DNA of 57,394 bases from Wenzhouxiangellaceae bacterium (lineage in GTDB: Bacteria; Pseudomonadota; Gammaproteobacteria; Xanthomonadales; Wenzhouxiangellaceae), in NCBI GenBank assembly GCA_007695005.1, contig REEQ01000077.1, positions 1 to 57,394 of the forward strand. Reading direction: 5' to 3'. The notes below the pieces were generated by a model, which saw only the letters and a list, made by a program, of their open reading frames with translations, had not been told where the DNA came from and searched no databases. Shown piece by piece: positions 35,906-44,217 of the stretch. Each line of letters starts with the position of its first letter. Position 1 is the stretch's first letter. A program made the translations under genes and the position numbers.

Positions 35906-37666
35906 TTATTCGGGCGCCTGATCCTGATCGCCGCTTGACTTGTCAGCGCTGCGGTTGCCTCGGGCGGGCCTCTCCGGTTTTGCGTTGCCTGATGCTTTAC
36001 CCGATGCGGTTTTCTTCGCCGTGCCCTGCTGCGGGGCGACCAGGCCACTCAAATCGGCCAGGTCGCCAAGGCCGACTTCATTGAGCAGAGAATCGACCAG
36101 CGGACGCTGGGCGCGGTAGCGCAGGGCCTGGTCGACCACGGAACGGGCCAGGTTGCCATCGCCACCATTGCCGCCATTGCCGCCGCTGTTGCCGGCGCCA
36201 TCGCCGCTTGAACCGCCCTGGTGCATACCACGTACATCGATGATCTTGATGCCGTCGATGCGCTCCATCGGCTTGACGGATTGCTCGATGATGTCGGGCA
36301 GGTTCTTCAGCAGCTCCAGCTTGATTTCCAGCGCAATCTGCTCCGGGCTCAGGGCGTTGCGGGCCTCATTGATGGCGCGCTGACCTTCGGCGTCGACCCG
36401 GTAGCGCTCTTCGTCGGCCTGGGCACGAATGCGGATGGCCTCGGCTTCACCGGTGGCGGCCACCCGCATGGCTTCGGCGCGATCCTGCGAGGCGCGCTTC
36501 TCGGCCTCGGCAGCCACGGTGATGCCGATCGCCTCCTGTTCGGCCTGCTCGCGGGCCTGGACCAGGCGCACCTGCTTGGCGCGCTCTGCGGTCGCGGTAT
36601 CGCGCACGGTCTTGACCTGCTCTTCTGCCTCGACCGCCTTGGCTCGGGCCAGATCGGCCTGGCCTCGGGCCGCCGACTCTTCGCGCGACTTCTCCGAGAT
36701 TGCAATTTCGCGCTCCTGTTCGGCGATCTGGACCACCCGTCGACGCTCGATTTCTCGCTGTTCGACCTGACGCTCCTTCTCGATTTCGGCCTCGCGAATG
36801 GCGCGATCAGCCTCGATGCGGGCCTGCTCGGCCTCACGACGGCGTTCGGACTCCTCGCGCGCCACGGTGGCATGGGTTTCGGCAGCGCGCACCTTGACTT
36901 CCTGGTCTTGCATCAGGCGGGCATATTCCTGATCGCGAGCAATCTGCAGCGACTGCTGCTCGGTCTCCAGGTCCTTCTGTTCGATCTGGATCTTGGTGTC
37001 GCGCTCGATATCGTTGCGCTCCTTGCGGCGGCGCTCGATTTCCTGGGTCAGCTTGGTCAGGCCCTGGGCGTCAAAGGCGTTCTGCGGATTGAAGAAGTCC
37101 GACGGGGTCTGGTCCAGGCCCGTCAGCGAGACAGACTCCAGCTCAAGGCCATTCTTGTGCAAATCCTCTGCCACCGCGACCTGGACCTTCTGGGCAAAAT
37201 CGACCCGGTTTTCGTGCAGTTCCTCCATGCTCATGCCTGCAGCCACGGCGCGCAGGGCGTCAACGAACTTGCCTTCAACCAGTTCCTTGAGCAGGGTTGG
37301 TTCCATCGTCCGGCGGCCAAGGGTCTGGGCGGCGGTCGAAATGGCTTCGGCATCTGGCTTGACCCGGACGTAAAACTCGGCCTGAACGTCAACGCGCATC
37401 CGGTCGCGGGTGATCAGCGCGCCCTCGCGTTGGCGAACCACCTCCAGCTTCAAGGTGTTCATGTTCACCGGGATGATGTCGTGAAGCACCGGGAAAACCA
37501 GCGCGCCGCCGTCGCGGACCACCTTCTCGCCGCCCATGCCGGTTCGAACAAAGGCCACTTCCTTGCTCGCGCGGTGGTAGAGGCGGGCGAAGATCATGCC
37601 CAGCACGAACAGGCCGACCAGTACGCCAATGACTGGCACCGCCAGTGCCGTGATATTCATGTCCAT
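35906..37666 (-). CDS. Flotillin-like membrane scaffold protein (YqiK type)
   Basis: A 586-residue protein. One N-terminal transmembrane segment (TALAVPVIGVLVGLFVLGMI) leads into an SPFH/band-7 domain (about 35-200; GGALVFPVLHDIIPVNMNTL and VDVQAEFYVRVKPD), then a long coiled coil rich in Glu, Ala, Arg and Gln (about 215-440) with the flotillin EA-repeat style, and a glycine-rich, low-complexity stretch GGNGGNGGDGN near 500. The C-terminus is basic. Flotillins organise membrane microdomains and protect against membrane stress. It is last in a probable operon with YqiJ-like and PspA-like genes. The 112 bases between it and the YqiJ-like gene show nothing special. Confidence 0.92.
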   Translation of the reverse strand: MDMNITALAVPVIGVLVGLFVLGMIFARLYHRASKEVAFVRTGMGGEKVVRDGGALVFPVLHDIIPVNMNTLKLEVVRQREGALITRDRMRVDVQAEFYVRVKPDAEAISTAAQTLGRRTMEPTLLKELVEGKFVDALRAVAAGMSMEELHENRVDFAQKVQVAVAEDLHKNGLELESVSLTGLDQTPSDFFNPQNAFDAQGLTKLTQEIERRRKERNDIERDTKIQIEQKDLETEQQSLQIARDQEYARLMQDQEVKVRAAETHATVAREESERRREAEQARIEADRAIREAEIEKERQVEQREIERRRVVQIAEQEREIAISEKSREESAARGQADLARAKAVEAEEQVKTVRDTATAERAKQVRLVQAREQAEQEAIGITVAAEAEKRASQDRAEAMRVAATGEAEAIRIRAQADEERYRVDAEGQRAINEARNALSPEQIALEIKLELLKNLPDIIEQSVKPMERIDGIKIIDVRGMHQGGSSGDGAGNSGGNGGNGGDGNLARSVVDQALRYRAQRPLVDSLLNEVGLGDLADLSGLVAPQQGTAKKTASGKASGNAKPERPARGNRSADKSSGDQDQAPE

Positions 37667-37778
37667 GTCGCTTGCAAACTCCCTGTGGTTGATGATGGAT
37701 GATTGGTGATGGCTCGGATGTAATCAACGCCAAAACTCAGGCTGCCGGTGCAGCGGCTTCCAGCTTCTATACTCGGAT

Positions 37779-38507
37779 TCAGTCCGTCGTGTCCGCCACC
37801 AGTGCCGCATTCGGATTGGGGATGGCACTGAACTTGCCGTTGATCCGGCGTACAAGCAGTACCAGACTGCCCTGTTCAAGCACATCGTTTTCATCTTCCG
37901 GCTCGACCAGCACATAGTGGGTCGTCCGGAAGCGGTCGATGAGTCGGGCCTGGGCCGGCAGGCCTCGGCGCGCGTTGCCCCCGACGACCACGGCTGTTTT
38001 GCCGATGAAGGTGGCGGTGGAAACAGCGCTGGTCTCTTCCTTGGGCAGCACGCGGGCCAGGCCGCCGGTGCACCAGCGCACCATCGGCAGGGTCAAAAAG
38101 AACACCGCCGGTGCTGCGATGACGCCGGGCACGGCCATGCCGATGCTCTGGCGCAGCATTGACTGGATGATCAGCCCGGCCAGGCCGAAGATGGTCAGGA
38201 AAACGACCAGCACCATCAGCACAGGCACGCGGCCGACATACAGCCAGGCCAGCAGGCGGCCGATCAGGCTGCCGCCTTCCGGTGTGCTGCTGCCCTCGAT
38301 GCCGCTGGCGGTTTCAGCGGTGGTCAATTCGCCGACATCGAAGACATCATCCGGCAGGTCGACGCTGGAAACGACAAAGTCGTCAATCGCCTCGTTGATG
38401 CCCAAGCCCTTGAACAGGGCCAGCAGTTCGAACACGAACAGGCCAGCCATGATCAGCAGGGCCGCGGTGAACGGCGTACTGCCCGGGGCGAGGAAGTACT
38501 CGCTCAC
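37779..38507 (-). CDS. YqiJ-like OB-fold membrane protein
   Basis: A 242-residue protein like YqiJ, the NfeD-type partner of flotillins. It has an N-terminal transmembrane helix (FTAALLIMAGLFVFELLALF), two further helices around residues 90-155 (VPVLMVLVVFLTIFGLAG and GVIAAPAVFFLTLPMV) and a C-terminal OB-fold-like beta domain (about 170-240; TFIGKTAVVVGGNARRG and VLEQGSLVLLVRRINGKFSA). NfeD-family proteins pair with flotillins in membrane microdomains. Its ATG overlaps the stop of the PspA-like gene (ATGA), which argues for co-translation. The call rests on size, topology and position next to flotillin. Confidence 0.85.
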   Translation of the reverse strand: MSEYFLAPGSTPFTAALLIMAGLFVFELLALFKGLGINEAIDDFVVSSVDLPDDVFDVGELTTAETASGIEGSSTPEGGSLIGRLLAWLYVGRVPVLMVLVVFLTIFGLAGLIIQSMLRQSIGMAVPGVIAAPAVFFLTLPMVRWCTGGLARVLPKEETSAVSTATFIGKTAVVVGGNARRGLPAQARLIDRFRTTHYVLVEPEDENDVLEQGSLVLLVRRINGKFSAIPNPNAALVADTTD

Positions 38508-39175
38508 GATTCGTCGGTCTTCAGACGGGCGAGCCGCTCCTGGATGCGGTTGCGGCGCGACAGTTCCTCGAGCTCGGCCAGGCGGGCCTCTTCCTGGGTG
38601 CCACCGCCGCTGCCGCCGGCCAGGCCGGTCTGGCGGCTGAACACGCGGTCGAAAGCGGCCGAAGCGCGCGCTGCGCGATCATCCGTGGCGGCCGCGCCAC
38701 CATCGGCTGAGCCGGCGCTTTGCGCGGCCTGGCGCTGCGCCTGGCGATAGCTGTCCAAGGCCTCACGCATCTCCCGCTGCTTGCCCTTGAGCGCGTTGAT
38801 GTAGCCCTCCAGGCGCGCCTTTTCGTCGGCCAGGTCGGCCAGGCGAGCTTCCAGCACCGGAATCTGCGCCTCCAGGTCCATTTGTCGCGATACGGCAGTT
38901 TCAGCCAGGTCCTCGCGACCTTCCTTCATCGCCAGACGGGCCTTGTCGCCGAGTTCGTCATGACGCTTGTTGTCCTCGGCCAGGCGCTTGGCGGTCAGAT
39001 GACGCTGCGCCTCGACCACGCCCAGCTCCTTGCGAACGTCCGTGGCGGCCGCTTCGATTTCGCGAATGGCCTGTTCCATGACCGCTTCCGGGGCGGCATT
39101 TTCCACTGCGTCTACCAGGGCATTGAAGCCGCCAGCGACCAGGCGACCAACCCGCTGTCTCAAAGACTCGCTCAT
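38504..39175 (-). CDS. PspA/IM30-family protein
   Basis: A 223-residue, almost entirely helical coiled-coil protein of the PspA/Vipp1 type. Seen: the N-terminal membrane-binding region SLRQRVGRLVAGGFNALVDA, the PEAVMEQAIREIEAAATDVR stretch, and repeated Lys/Glu/Arg-rich heptads. PspA coats and stabilises the inner membrane. It overlaps the YqiJ-like gene by 4 bases and is followed by flotillin, so this is a PspA-YqiJ-YqiK style membrane-stress module. The classical pspF-pspABC regulators are not present. The 86 bases before its start separate it from the next minus-strand gene. Confidence 0.9.
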   Translation of the reverse strand: MSESLRQRVGRLVAGGFNALVDAVENAAPEAVMEQAIREIEAAATDVRKELGVVEAQRHLTAKRLAEDNKRHDELGDKARLAMKEGREDLAETAVSRQMDLEAQIPVLEARLADLADEKARLEGYINALKGKQREMREALDSYRQAQRQAAQSAGSADGGAAATDDRAARASAAFDRVFSRQTGLAGGSGGGTQEEARLAELEELSRRNRIQERLARLKTDES

Positions 39176-39261
39176 GTCCTTAATCCTCCATTTGATAACC
39201 GATTGCCGAAAAATTGCTGCTGCATTCAGGCGACACGGGCAATCCTCCCCCGCGTCACTTT

Positions 39262-39729
39262 TTAACCTAGTCCGGCCCGCTTGGCCAGCTTTTGCGGCTG
39301 ATAACAGCCACGAAATCCAGACCGGCCAAGCTGGGCTATTGATTCGCTCATGCTGAGGCTTCGTTCAGCCAGTCCTTCCTCCAGTCGCTCAAGGCAGGCC
39401 TGGGTGGCCTTGCCCTCTGCCTCATCGTGACAGGCCGACAGGGCGAAGGCAGTGATGTCGGGCAACCAGGCCAGGACGCGATGGACCAGCTCTGAGCGAA
39501 CATTCAATGCCATTTCGGCCGTGTGCACCTGGCGATCGACCCGGGCATACAATCTGCGCGCAAAATCATGCGCTGCGGCGGGATCATGCATGCCCTCACG
39601 CTGGGCGCGAGCTTCTGCGATCAGGGTGCGAATCTTTTCACTGAGATTGGCGGCGCCGCTGATCTCGACCTGGGCGAGGAAGGTGAGGTCATCCTCATCC
39701 AGGCGCAGGGTGACGGTTTGTTTGGCCAT
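39262..39729 (-). CDS. Small protein with N-terminal ribbon-helix-helix-like motif
   Basis: About 155 residues; the ATG at 39729 gives MAKQTVTLRLDEDDLTFLAQ, the pattern of a ribbon-helix-helix DNA-binding N-terminus (beta strand then two helices to near residue 45). The rest is helical and charged, with two cysteines, and matches no family I know. AAGGAG precedes the start at 11 bases. It lies between the membrane-stress operon and cydC on the same strand, so it may be a local regulator, but nothing confirms DNA binding. A longer frame start upstream is not favoured. Confidence 0.65.
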   Translation of the reverse strand: MAKQTVTLRLDEDDLTFLAQVEISGAANLSEKIRTLIAEARAQREGMHDPAAAHDFARRLYARVDRQVHTAEMALNVRSELVHRVLAWLPDITAFALSACHDEAEGKATQACLERLEEGLAERSLSMSESIAQLGRSGFRGCYQPQKLAKRAGLG

Positions 39730-39799
39730 GAAACAGCTGTCTCCTTGACAGTGAAACCAAAGCTTATCACGGATCAATCACCAATGCAATACAAATGTC

Positions 39800-41521
39800 T
39801 TACGTTTGTGTTTCAGACCGCAATGAGGTTTGGCTCAATGCCAGCTGCAAGGGGCCATCTGGGTCGGGGCGTTGCAGTTTAAGATGGCGGCGACCACTTC
39901 CCAACGGCTTTGGATCATGACTGATGATCACAGCCGTGCGTCCGCTCAGCCATCTATCCAACGCGCTGCTGACCAGGACCGTCGAGGCCGGATCCAGGCC
40001 GGCCAGCGGCTCATCCAGGAGCGCGATGTCGGGGTCGGTCAGCAGCAGGCGGGCCAGGGCGAGGCGCCGCCGCTGGCCACCGGAGAGGTTGGCCCCGTCT
40101 TCGTCCACCCAGCTTTCCAGGCCATCGGGCAATTCGGAAAGCCAGTTGATCAATCCGACCGCGCTCAGTACCTCAACCAGATGTTCATCACTGGCTTCCG
40201 GATTGCCCATGCGCAGATTGGCCGCGAGGCAGTCGCTGAATATAGCCACGCGCTGCGGCAGCCAGGCCATGCGTCGCTCAAGGTCCTGGCGACAAAGCTG
40301 CTTCAAATCGATGCCGCCCACCATCACCTGACCCGATTCGGGGTCGTGCTGGCGCATCAGCAGCAGGGCAATGCTGGTCTTGCCGATGCCGCTGGCGCCG
40401 GACAACAGCAGCTGCTCGCCATGGGCGATCTCCAGATCGAGTCGATCAAGCACCAGCGGGGCAAGGGGGTGGTAGCGAAAGCTGACACCTGACAGGGACA
40501 GTTGATGTCGAACCGGCCAGGCTGCGGCTGTCTCCGCCTGACTGAGGCTTGGGGATTGATCGGCCAGTTCGTCTACCCGCCGGGCTGAGGCCAGGATCTG
40601 GCCCAGGCGGCGCCAGGCGCCGGGAATGCCTTGCCAGGCCTCGGCAAGGCCCAGCGTGGCCAGTACGGCAAGTACCAGTAACGGCCCGCTTAGCTGGCCG
40701 CTTTCATGCAGCTGCAGTCCGCCCAGCAGCACGCTTAAGGTGATCAGCCAGACCAGCAGCAGGGCAGCGGCCTGTCCGATGGCGTCAAGATCGCCCAGTT
40801 GCTGCTGCAGGCGGCCGAGTCGCCCTGATGCAGTGGCGATTCCCTGCGCCTGCTGTTCGGTGCGGTCGAAGGCGCGCAGCTCATCCAGGCCTTCGATACC
40901 GGCTGCGGCCGTTTCGCGCAGGCGCGGCAGGGTGGCGACCAGCTCCCTGCCCGGGCGCTTTCCCAGCCGATAGAGCATGCCGGTGAGCAAGGGCAGGGCC
41001 AGCAGGCTGCCCAGGGCAACGGCCAGGACGATCAGGTTGTTCAAAGGTGCCAGCAGGCTGACTGCCAGAACCAGCGCCAGGCTCAGCAGAAGCGCGGCCA
41101 GGGTCGGTCCGATCAAGCCGGCAAACAGTGGGTTGAGCGCGTCGACATCGCTGGTCAGGCGGTTGAGCGTGTCGCTGCGACCGAGCCGATCAAGCTGGGC
41201 GGCATCTAACCTCAGCAGGCGCCGGAAAAGATCCAGGCGCAGCTCGGTCAGCAGGCGCAGGGTCGCTGCATGACTGGCCAGGCGCTCGCCATAGCGGGCC
41301 AGCGTTCGGCTGATCGCGGCGAGCCGAATGCCGGCGCCGGGGGTAAAGATGTTCAGGCCGACCAGCAGACCCAGCCCGGCCAGCGCGCTGGCGCTGATGA
41401 ACCAGCCTGACAGGGCAAGCAGGACGGTGCTGGCCAGCAGGCTGAGCAGCATCAGCATCAAGGCCAGCAGCAGCCAGCCGCGATGCCGGCCTAGCAGTTG
41501 CCCATATCGGGCCCAGCGCAT
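39800..41521 (-). CDS. cydC: Cytochrome bd maturation ABC exporter subunit CydC
   Basis: About 573 residues. The ATG at 41521 overlaps the stop of cydD (ATGA); a TTG at 41527 is less likely. Six N-terminal transmembrane helices (residues about 15-300) precede an ABC ATPase domain with Walker A LSGASGIGKTSIA, the signature LSGGQRRRLALARLLL and Walker B IALLDEP. CydCD exports cysteine and glutathione to the periplasm and is needed for haem assembly in cytochrome bd. It is last of cydA-cydB-cydD-cydC, the oxidase it serves, all on the minus strand. No oddity in motifs. Confidence 0.93.
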   Translation of the reverse strand: MRWARYGQLLGRHRGWLLLALMLMLLSLLASTVLLALSGWFISASALAGLGLLVGLNIFTPGAGIRLAAISRTLARYGERLASHAATLRLLTELRLDLFRRLLRLDAAQLDRLGRSDTLNRLTSDVDALNPLFAGLIGPTLAALLLSLALVLAVSLLAPLNNLIVLAVALGSLLALPLLTGMLYRLGKRPGRELVATLPRLRETAAAGIEGLDELRAFDRTEQQAQGIATASGRLGRLQQQLGDLDAIGQAAALLLVWLITLSVLLGGLQLHESGQLSGPLLVLAVLATLGLAEAWQGIPGAWRRLGQILASARRVDELADQSPSLSQAETAAAWPVRHQLSLSGVSFRYHPLAPLVLDRLDLEIAHGEQLLLSGASGIGKTSIALLLMRQHDPESGQVMVGGIDLKQLCRQDLERRMAWLPQRVAIFSDCLAANLRMGNPEASDEHLVEVLSAVGLINWLSELPDGLESWVDEDGANLSGGQRRRLALARLLLTDPDIALLDEPLAGLDPASTVLVSSALDRWLSGRTAVIISHDPKPLGSGRRHLKLQRPDPDGPLQLALSQTSLRSETQT

Positions 41522-43158
41522 CAGCAAGCAGCCTCAAACAATTTACCCTGATCCAGGATCAGCACCCGATCGGCCCAGCGTCGGGCCGCCGGCGCGTGGC
41601 TTGCGCACATCACCGTCATGGCGCGGTCCTCGCCGGCAGCGCTAAGGGCTTGCCAGAATCGCTGCTCATTGGCCGGATCCAGGCTGGCCGTGGGTTCGTC
41701 CAGAAACAGTATGGGACGAGGGGAGAGCAGGGCGCGGGCCAGGGCCAGGCGCTGGGCCTGGCCACTGGACAGCCCGAGTCCCTGCTCGCCAAGGCGGGTA
41801 TCAAGGCCATCGGTCAGCTTTGCCAGAAACTCGCTGACGCCGGCCAGCCTGCAGGCGCGTTCTATCTCGGCGGCATCAGCCGTTGGCCGGGCCAGCAACA
41901 GGTTGTCGCGCAGGCTCCCGGGAAACAACACCGGGTGTTGTCCAAGCCAGGCCCGGCATTGCGCCAGCGCGGCCTGGTTGAGTTGCGACAGGTCGATGTC
42001 GTCGTAGGTGATGCAGCCGTTGGTCGGGGCGACGAATCCGGCCAGCAGGCGCAGCAGGCTGGACTTGCCGCCGCCGCTGGGCCCCTGAATCAGCAGCCGT
42101 TCGCCGGCACTTGCGCGCAAATCGAGTTCTTGAAAAAGACGATCGCGGCCGGGCCAGGCAAAGGCCAGCTGGCGGACTTCGACGGCGCAGGCGCTGGTCG
42201 GCAGTCCTTCCTTGACTTCAGCGGGCTCCGGTCGTGCCGGCGGCAGGGCCAGCAGTGGGGCCAGGTCGGTAGCGGCGGCCAGCGCATCTGCGCGGTCGTG
42301 CCAGTGCTGGGCGAGCTGGCGCAGCGGATTGAAGAATTCCGGCGCCAGCAGCAGGATGAAAAGGCCGCTGGCCAGGGTCAAGGCCGGCGCCGGGCCAAAG
42401 TCGATAAAGCCGAGCAGTCCCAGACCGATGTAGATGGCCAGTGCTGCTATGGCAACCGCGGCGAAGAATTCGAGCACAGCCGATGACAGAAAGGCCAGTT
42501 TCAGTACCCGAAACGTACGCTCGCGAAAGGCCTCGGCCCGTTCGCTCAAGCGCGCCAGCTCGCTGGTCGCGGCACCGAGCCGGCGCAGTTGGGCCAGACC
42601 GCGCAGGCGGTCATGAAACAGGCCCGCCAGTCGACCCAGGGCCTGCTGTTGCCGCAGGCTCTCGCGCTCGGCGCCCCAGCCGACCAGGACCATGAACAGG
42701 GGGATCAATGGGGCGGTGAGGGCCAGCAGCAGGCCGGCCAGCCAGTCAACGTAAAAGACGGCGATCACGATCAGCAAGGGAACGATCAGCGCGGTATGGG
42801 CTTGCGGTCGATAGCGGGCGTAGTAGGGGTCCAGTGCTTCGACCTGTTCGACCAGGCGGCTGAGCAAATGACCGCTGTCCTGCCCGGCTTGCGGGCCGGC
42901 GGCGGCGAGGCGTCGATAGAGATCCAGCCGCAGCTGATTGCGGATCGCGCTGGAGGCTCGGGCGCTGAGCATGCCGCGTGCGCCCAGCACGGTGGCTCTC
43001 AGTACGACCGCCGCAAGCAAGGCAAGCAGGGCCGGACCCAGCTCGGAAAAAGCCTTTGAGTCGATGATGGCAGCGTGCACCAGCCAGGCCATCAAACCGG
43101 CCTGGGACAGAATGGCCAGCGCCTCGAGCAAGGCAATGGGCGGGGTGGCAGCATTCAA
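41521..43158 (-). CDS. cydD: Cytochrome bd maturation ABC exporter subunit CydD
   Basis: Given here as 545 residues from a TTG at 43158. Membrane part about 1-290 and ABC domain with Walker A IQGPSGGGKSSLLRL near residue 355, signature LSSGQAQRLALARAL and Walker B ILFLDEP. The CydD-type motif PHY-like YYARYRPQAHTA is seen near residue 115. No ATG lies at the likely start: the same frame continues upstream with RRWLAARVPGWLN, as the RWLxx N-terminus of other CydD proteins, and a CTG at 43218 with GAGGG just upstream is a possible start, which would overlap cydB by 11 bases. Start unresolved; function with CydC clear. Confidence 0.92.
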   Translation of the reverse strand: MNAATPPIALLEALAILSQAGLMAWLVHAAIIDSKAFSELGPALLALLAAVVLRATVLGARGMLSARASSAIRNQLRLDLYRRLAAAGPQAGQDSGHLLSRLVEQVEALDPYYARYRPQAHTALIVPLLIVIAVFYVDWLAGLLLALTAPLIPLFMVLVGWGAERESLRQQQALGRLAGLFHDRLRGLAQLRRLGAATSELARLSERAEAFRERTFRVLKLAFLSSAVLEFFAAVAIAALAIYIGLGLLGFIDFGPAPALTLASGLFILLLAPEFFNPLRQLAQHWHDRADALAAATDLAPLLALPPARPEPAEVKEGLPTSACAVEVRQLAFAWPGRDRLFQELDLRASAGERLLIQGPSGGGKSSLLRLLAGFVAPTNGCITYDDIDLSQLNQAALAQCRAWLGQHPVLFPGSLRDNLLLARPTADAAEIERACRLAGVSEFLAKLTDGLDTRLGEQGLGLSSGQAQRLALARALLSPRPILFLDEPTASLDPANEQRFWQALSAAGEDRAMTVMCASHAPAARRWADRVLILDQGKLFEAAC

Positions 43159-43207
43159 CCAGCCCGGTACTCGCGCGGCCAGCCAACGCCTGGCTGCAGG
43201 CCTGCTG

Positions 43208-44215
43208 TCAGTGGCCAGCGTAGCCCTCGCCGGACTTGACCTTGCCGCGGAACACCCAGTAGGTCCAGGCCGTGTAGCCCAGGATGATGGGGATCAGGAA
43301 CAGCATGCCGATCAGCAGGAACAGCTGGCTGCCGGGGTCGGAGGAGGCATCCCAGAAGGTGTAATTCGGCGGCACCGCATAAGGCCACTGGGTAACCAGC
43401 AGACCCAGGTAGAACAATCCGAAGAGCAGCATTGAGCCGATGAAAGGGGCTGCTTCAGCGCGCTGCCGCATACGCCAGAATACCCAGGCGGCAACGGCCA
43501 TCGTCAGGGTCGGGAACAGCCACAGCCAGCTCAAGTGATCGAACCAGCGGGTCATGACGCGCTCATGCGCCAGTGGTGTCCACAGGCTGACGATAACGAA
43601 GAAACCCATGACTGCAGCCAGCAGCCAGGGTGCGAGTCGATAGGCCCAGCGCTGGGTCTCGCCCTCGGTCTTGAGTATTGCCCAGGTCACGCCGAGCAAG
43701 GCATAGCCGGTGACCACGCCCAGCCCGGTCATCACGGTAAACGGCGTCAGCCAGTCCAGCGGGCCGCCGACGTAGCGAAACCCTTCGGTTTCGAAGCCCT
43801 GAATGTAGGCGCCGACGACTGCCCCCTGGGCGAAGGCGGCCACCGTCGAGCCGCCGAAGAAGGATCGGTCCCACCAGTATTTGCGAGCCTGGGCCTTGAA
43901 CCGGAATTCGAAGGCAACGCCGCGAAAGATCAGCCCGGCCAGCAACAGGAATACGCCCAAGTACAGGGCCGGCAGGAACACCGCGTAGATCATCGGGAAG
44001 GCGGCCAGCAGGCCGGCACCGCCCAGGATCAGCCAGGTTTCGTTGCCGTCCCAGACCGGAGCAACTGAACTCATCAGTTCATCGCGTGACGCATCGCTGG
44101 GCGCGAACGGAAACAGGATGCCCACACCCAGGTCGAAGCCGTCCATCAGCACGTACATGAAAATGCCGATGCCAATGATGACAACCCAGATCAGGGTCAG
44201 ATCAATCAGGTCCAT
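43208..44215 (-). CDS. cydB: Cytochrome bd quinol oxidase subunit II
   Basis: A 335-residue membrane protein with about 8-9 hydrophobic segments. The opening MDLIDLTLIWVVIIGIGIFM and the block WDGNETWLILGGAGLLAAFP are typical of CydB/CioB. It pairs with CydA in the inner membrane and reduces oxygen to water using quinol. It starts two bases after the stop of cydA and ends inside the frame of the cydD N-terminal extension. No cydX-sized gene is found between cydB and cydD. Confidence 0.94.
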   Translation of the reverse strand: MDLIDLTLIWVVIIGIGIFMYVLMDGFDLGVGILFPFAPSDASRDELMSSVAPVWDGNETWLILGGAGLLAAFPMIYAVFLPALYLGVFLLLAGLIFRGVAFEFRFKAQARKYWWDRSFFGGSTVAAFAQGAVVGAYIQGFETEGFRYVGGPLDWLTPFTVMTGLGVVTGYALLGVTWAILKTEGETQRWAYRLAPWLLAAVMGFFVIVSLWTPLAHERVMTRWFDHLSWLWLFPTLTMAVAAWVFWRMRQRAEAAPFIGSMLLFGLFYLGLLVTQWPYAVPPNYTFWDASSDPGSQLFLLIGMLFLIPIILGYTAWTYWVFRGKVKSGEGYAGH

Positions 44216-44217
44216 GC

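Noticed and set aside
36221-37702. Plus-strand frame of 493 codons opposite flotillin, rich in Leu, Gly and Phe
   Set aside because: Antisense to a clear coiled-coil gene whose Glu/Arg/Gln codons read as hydrophobic residues on the other strand. No start signal or domain.
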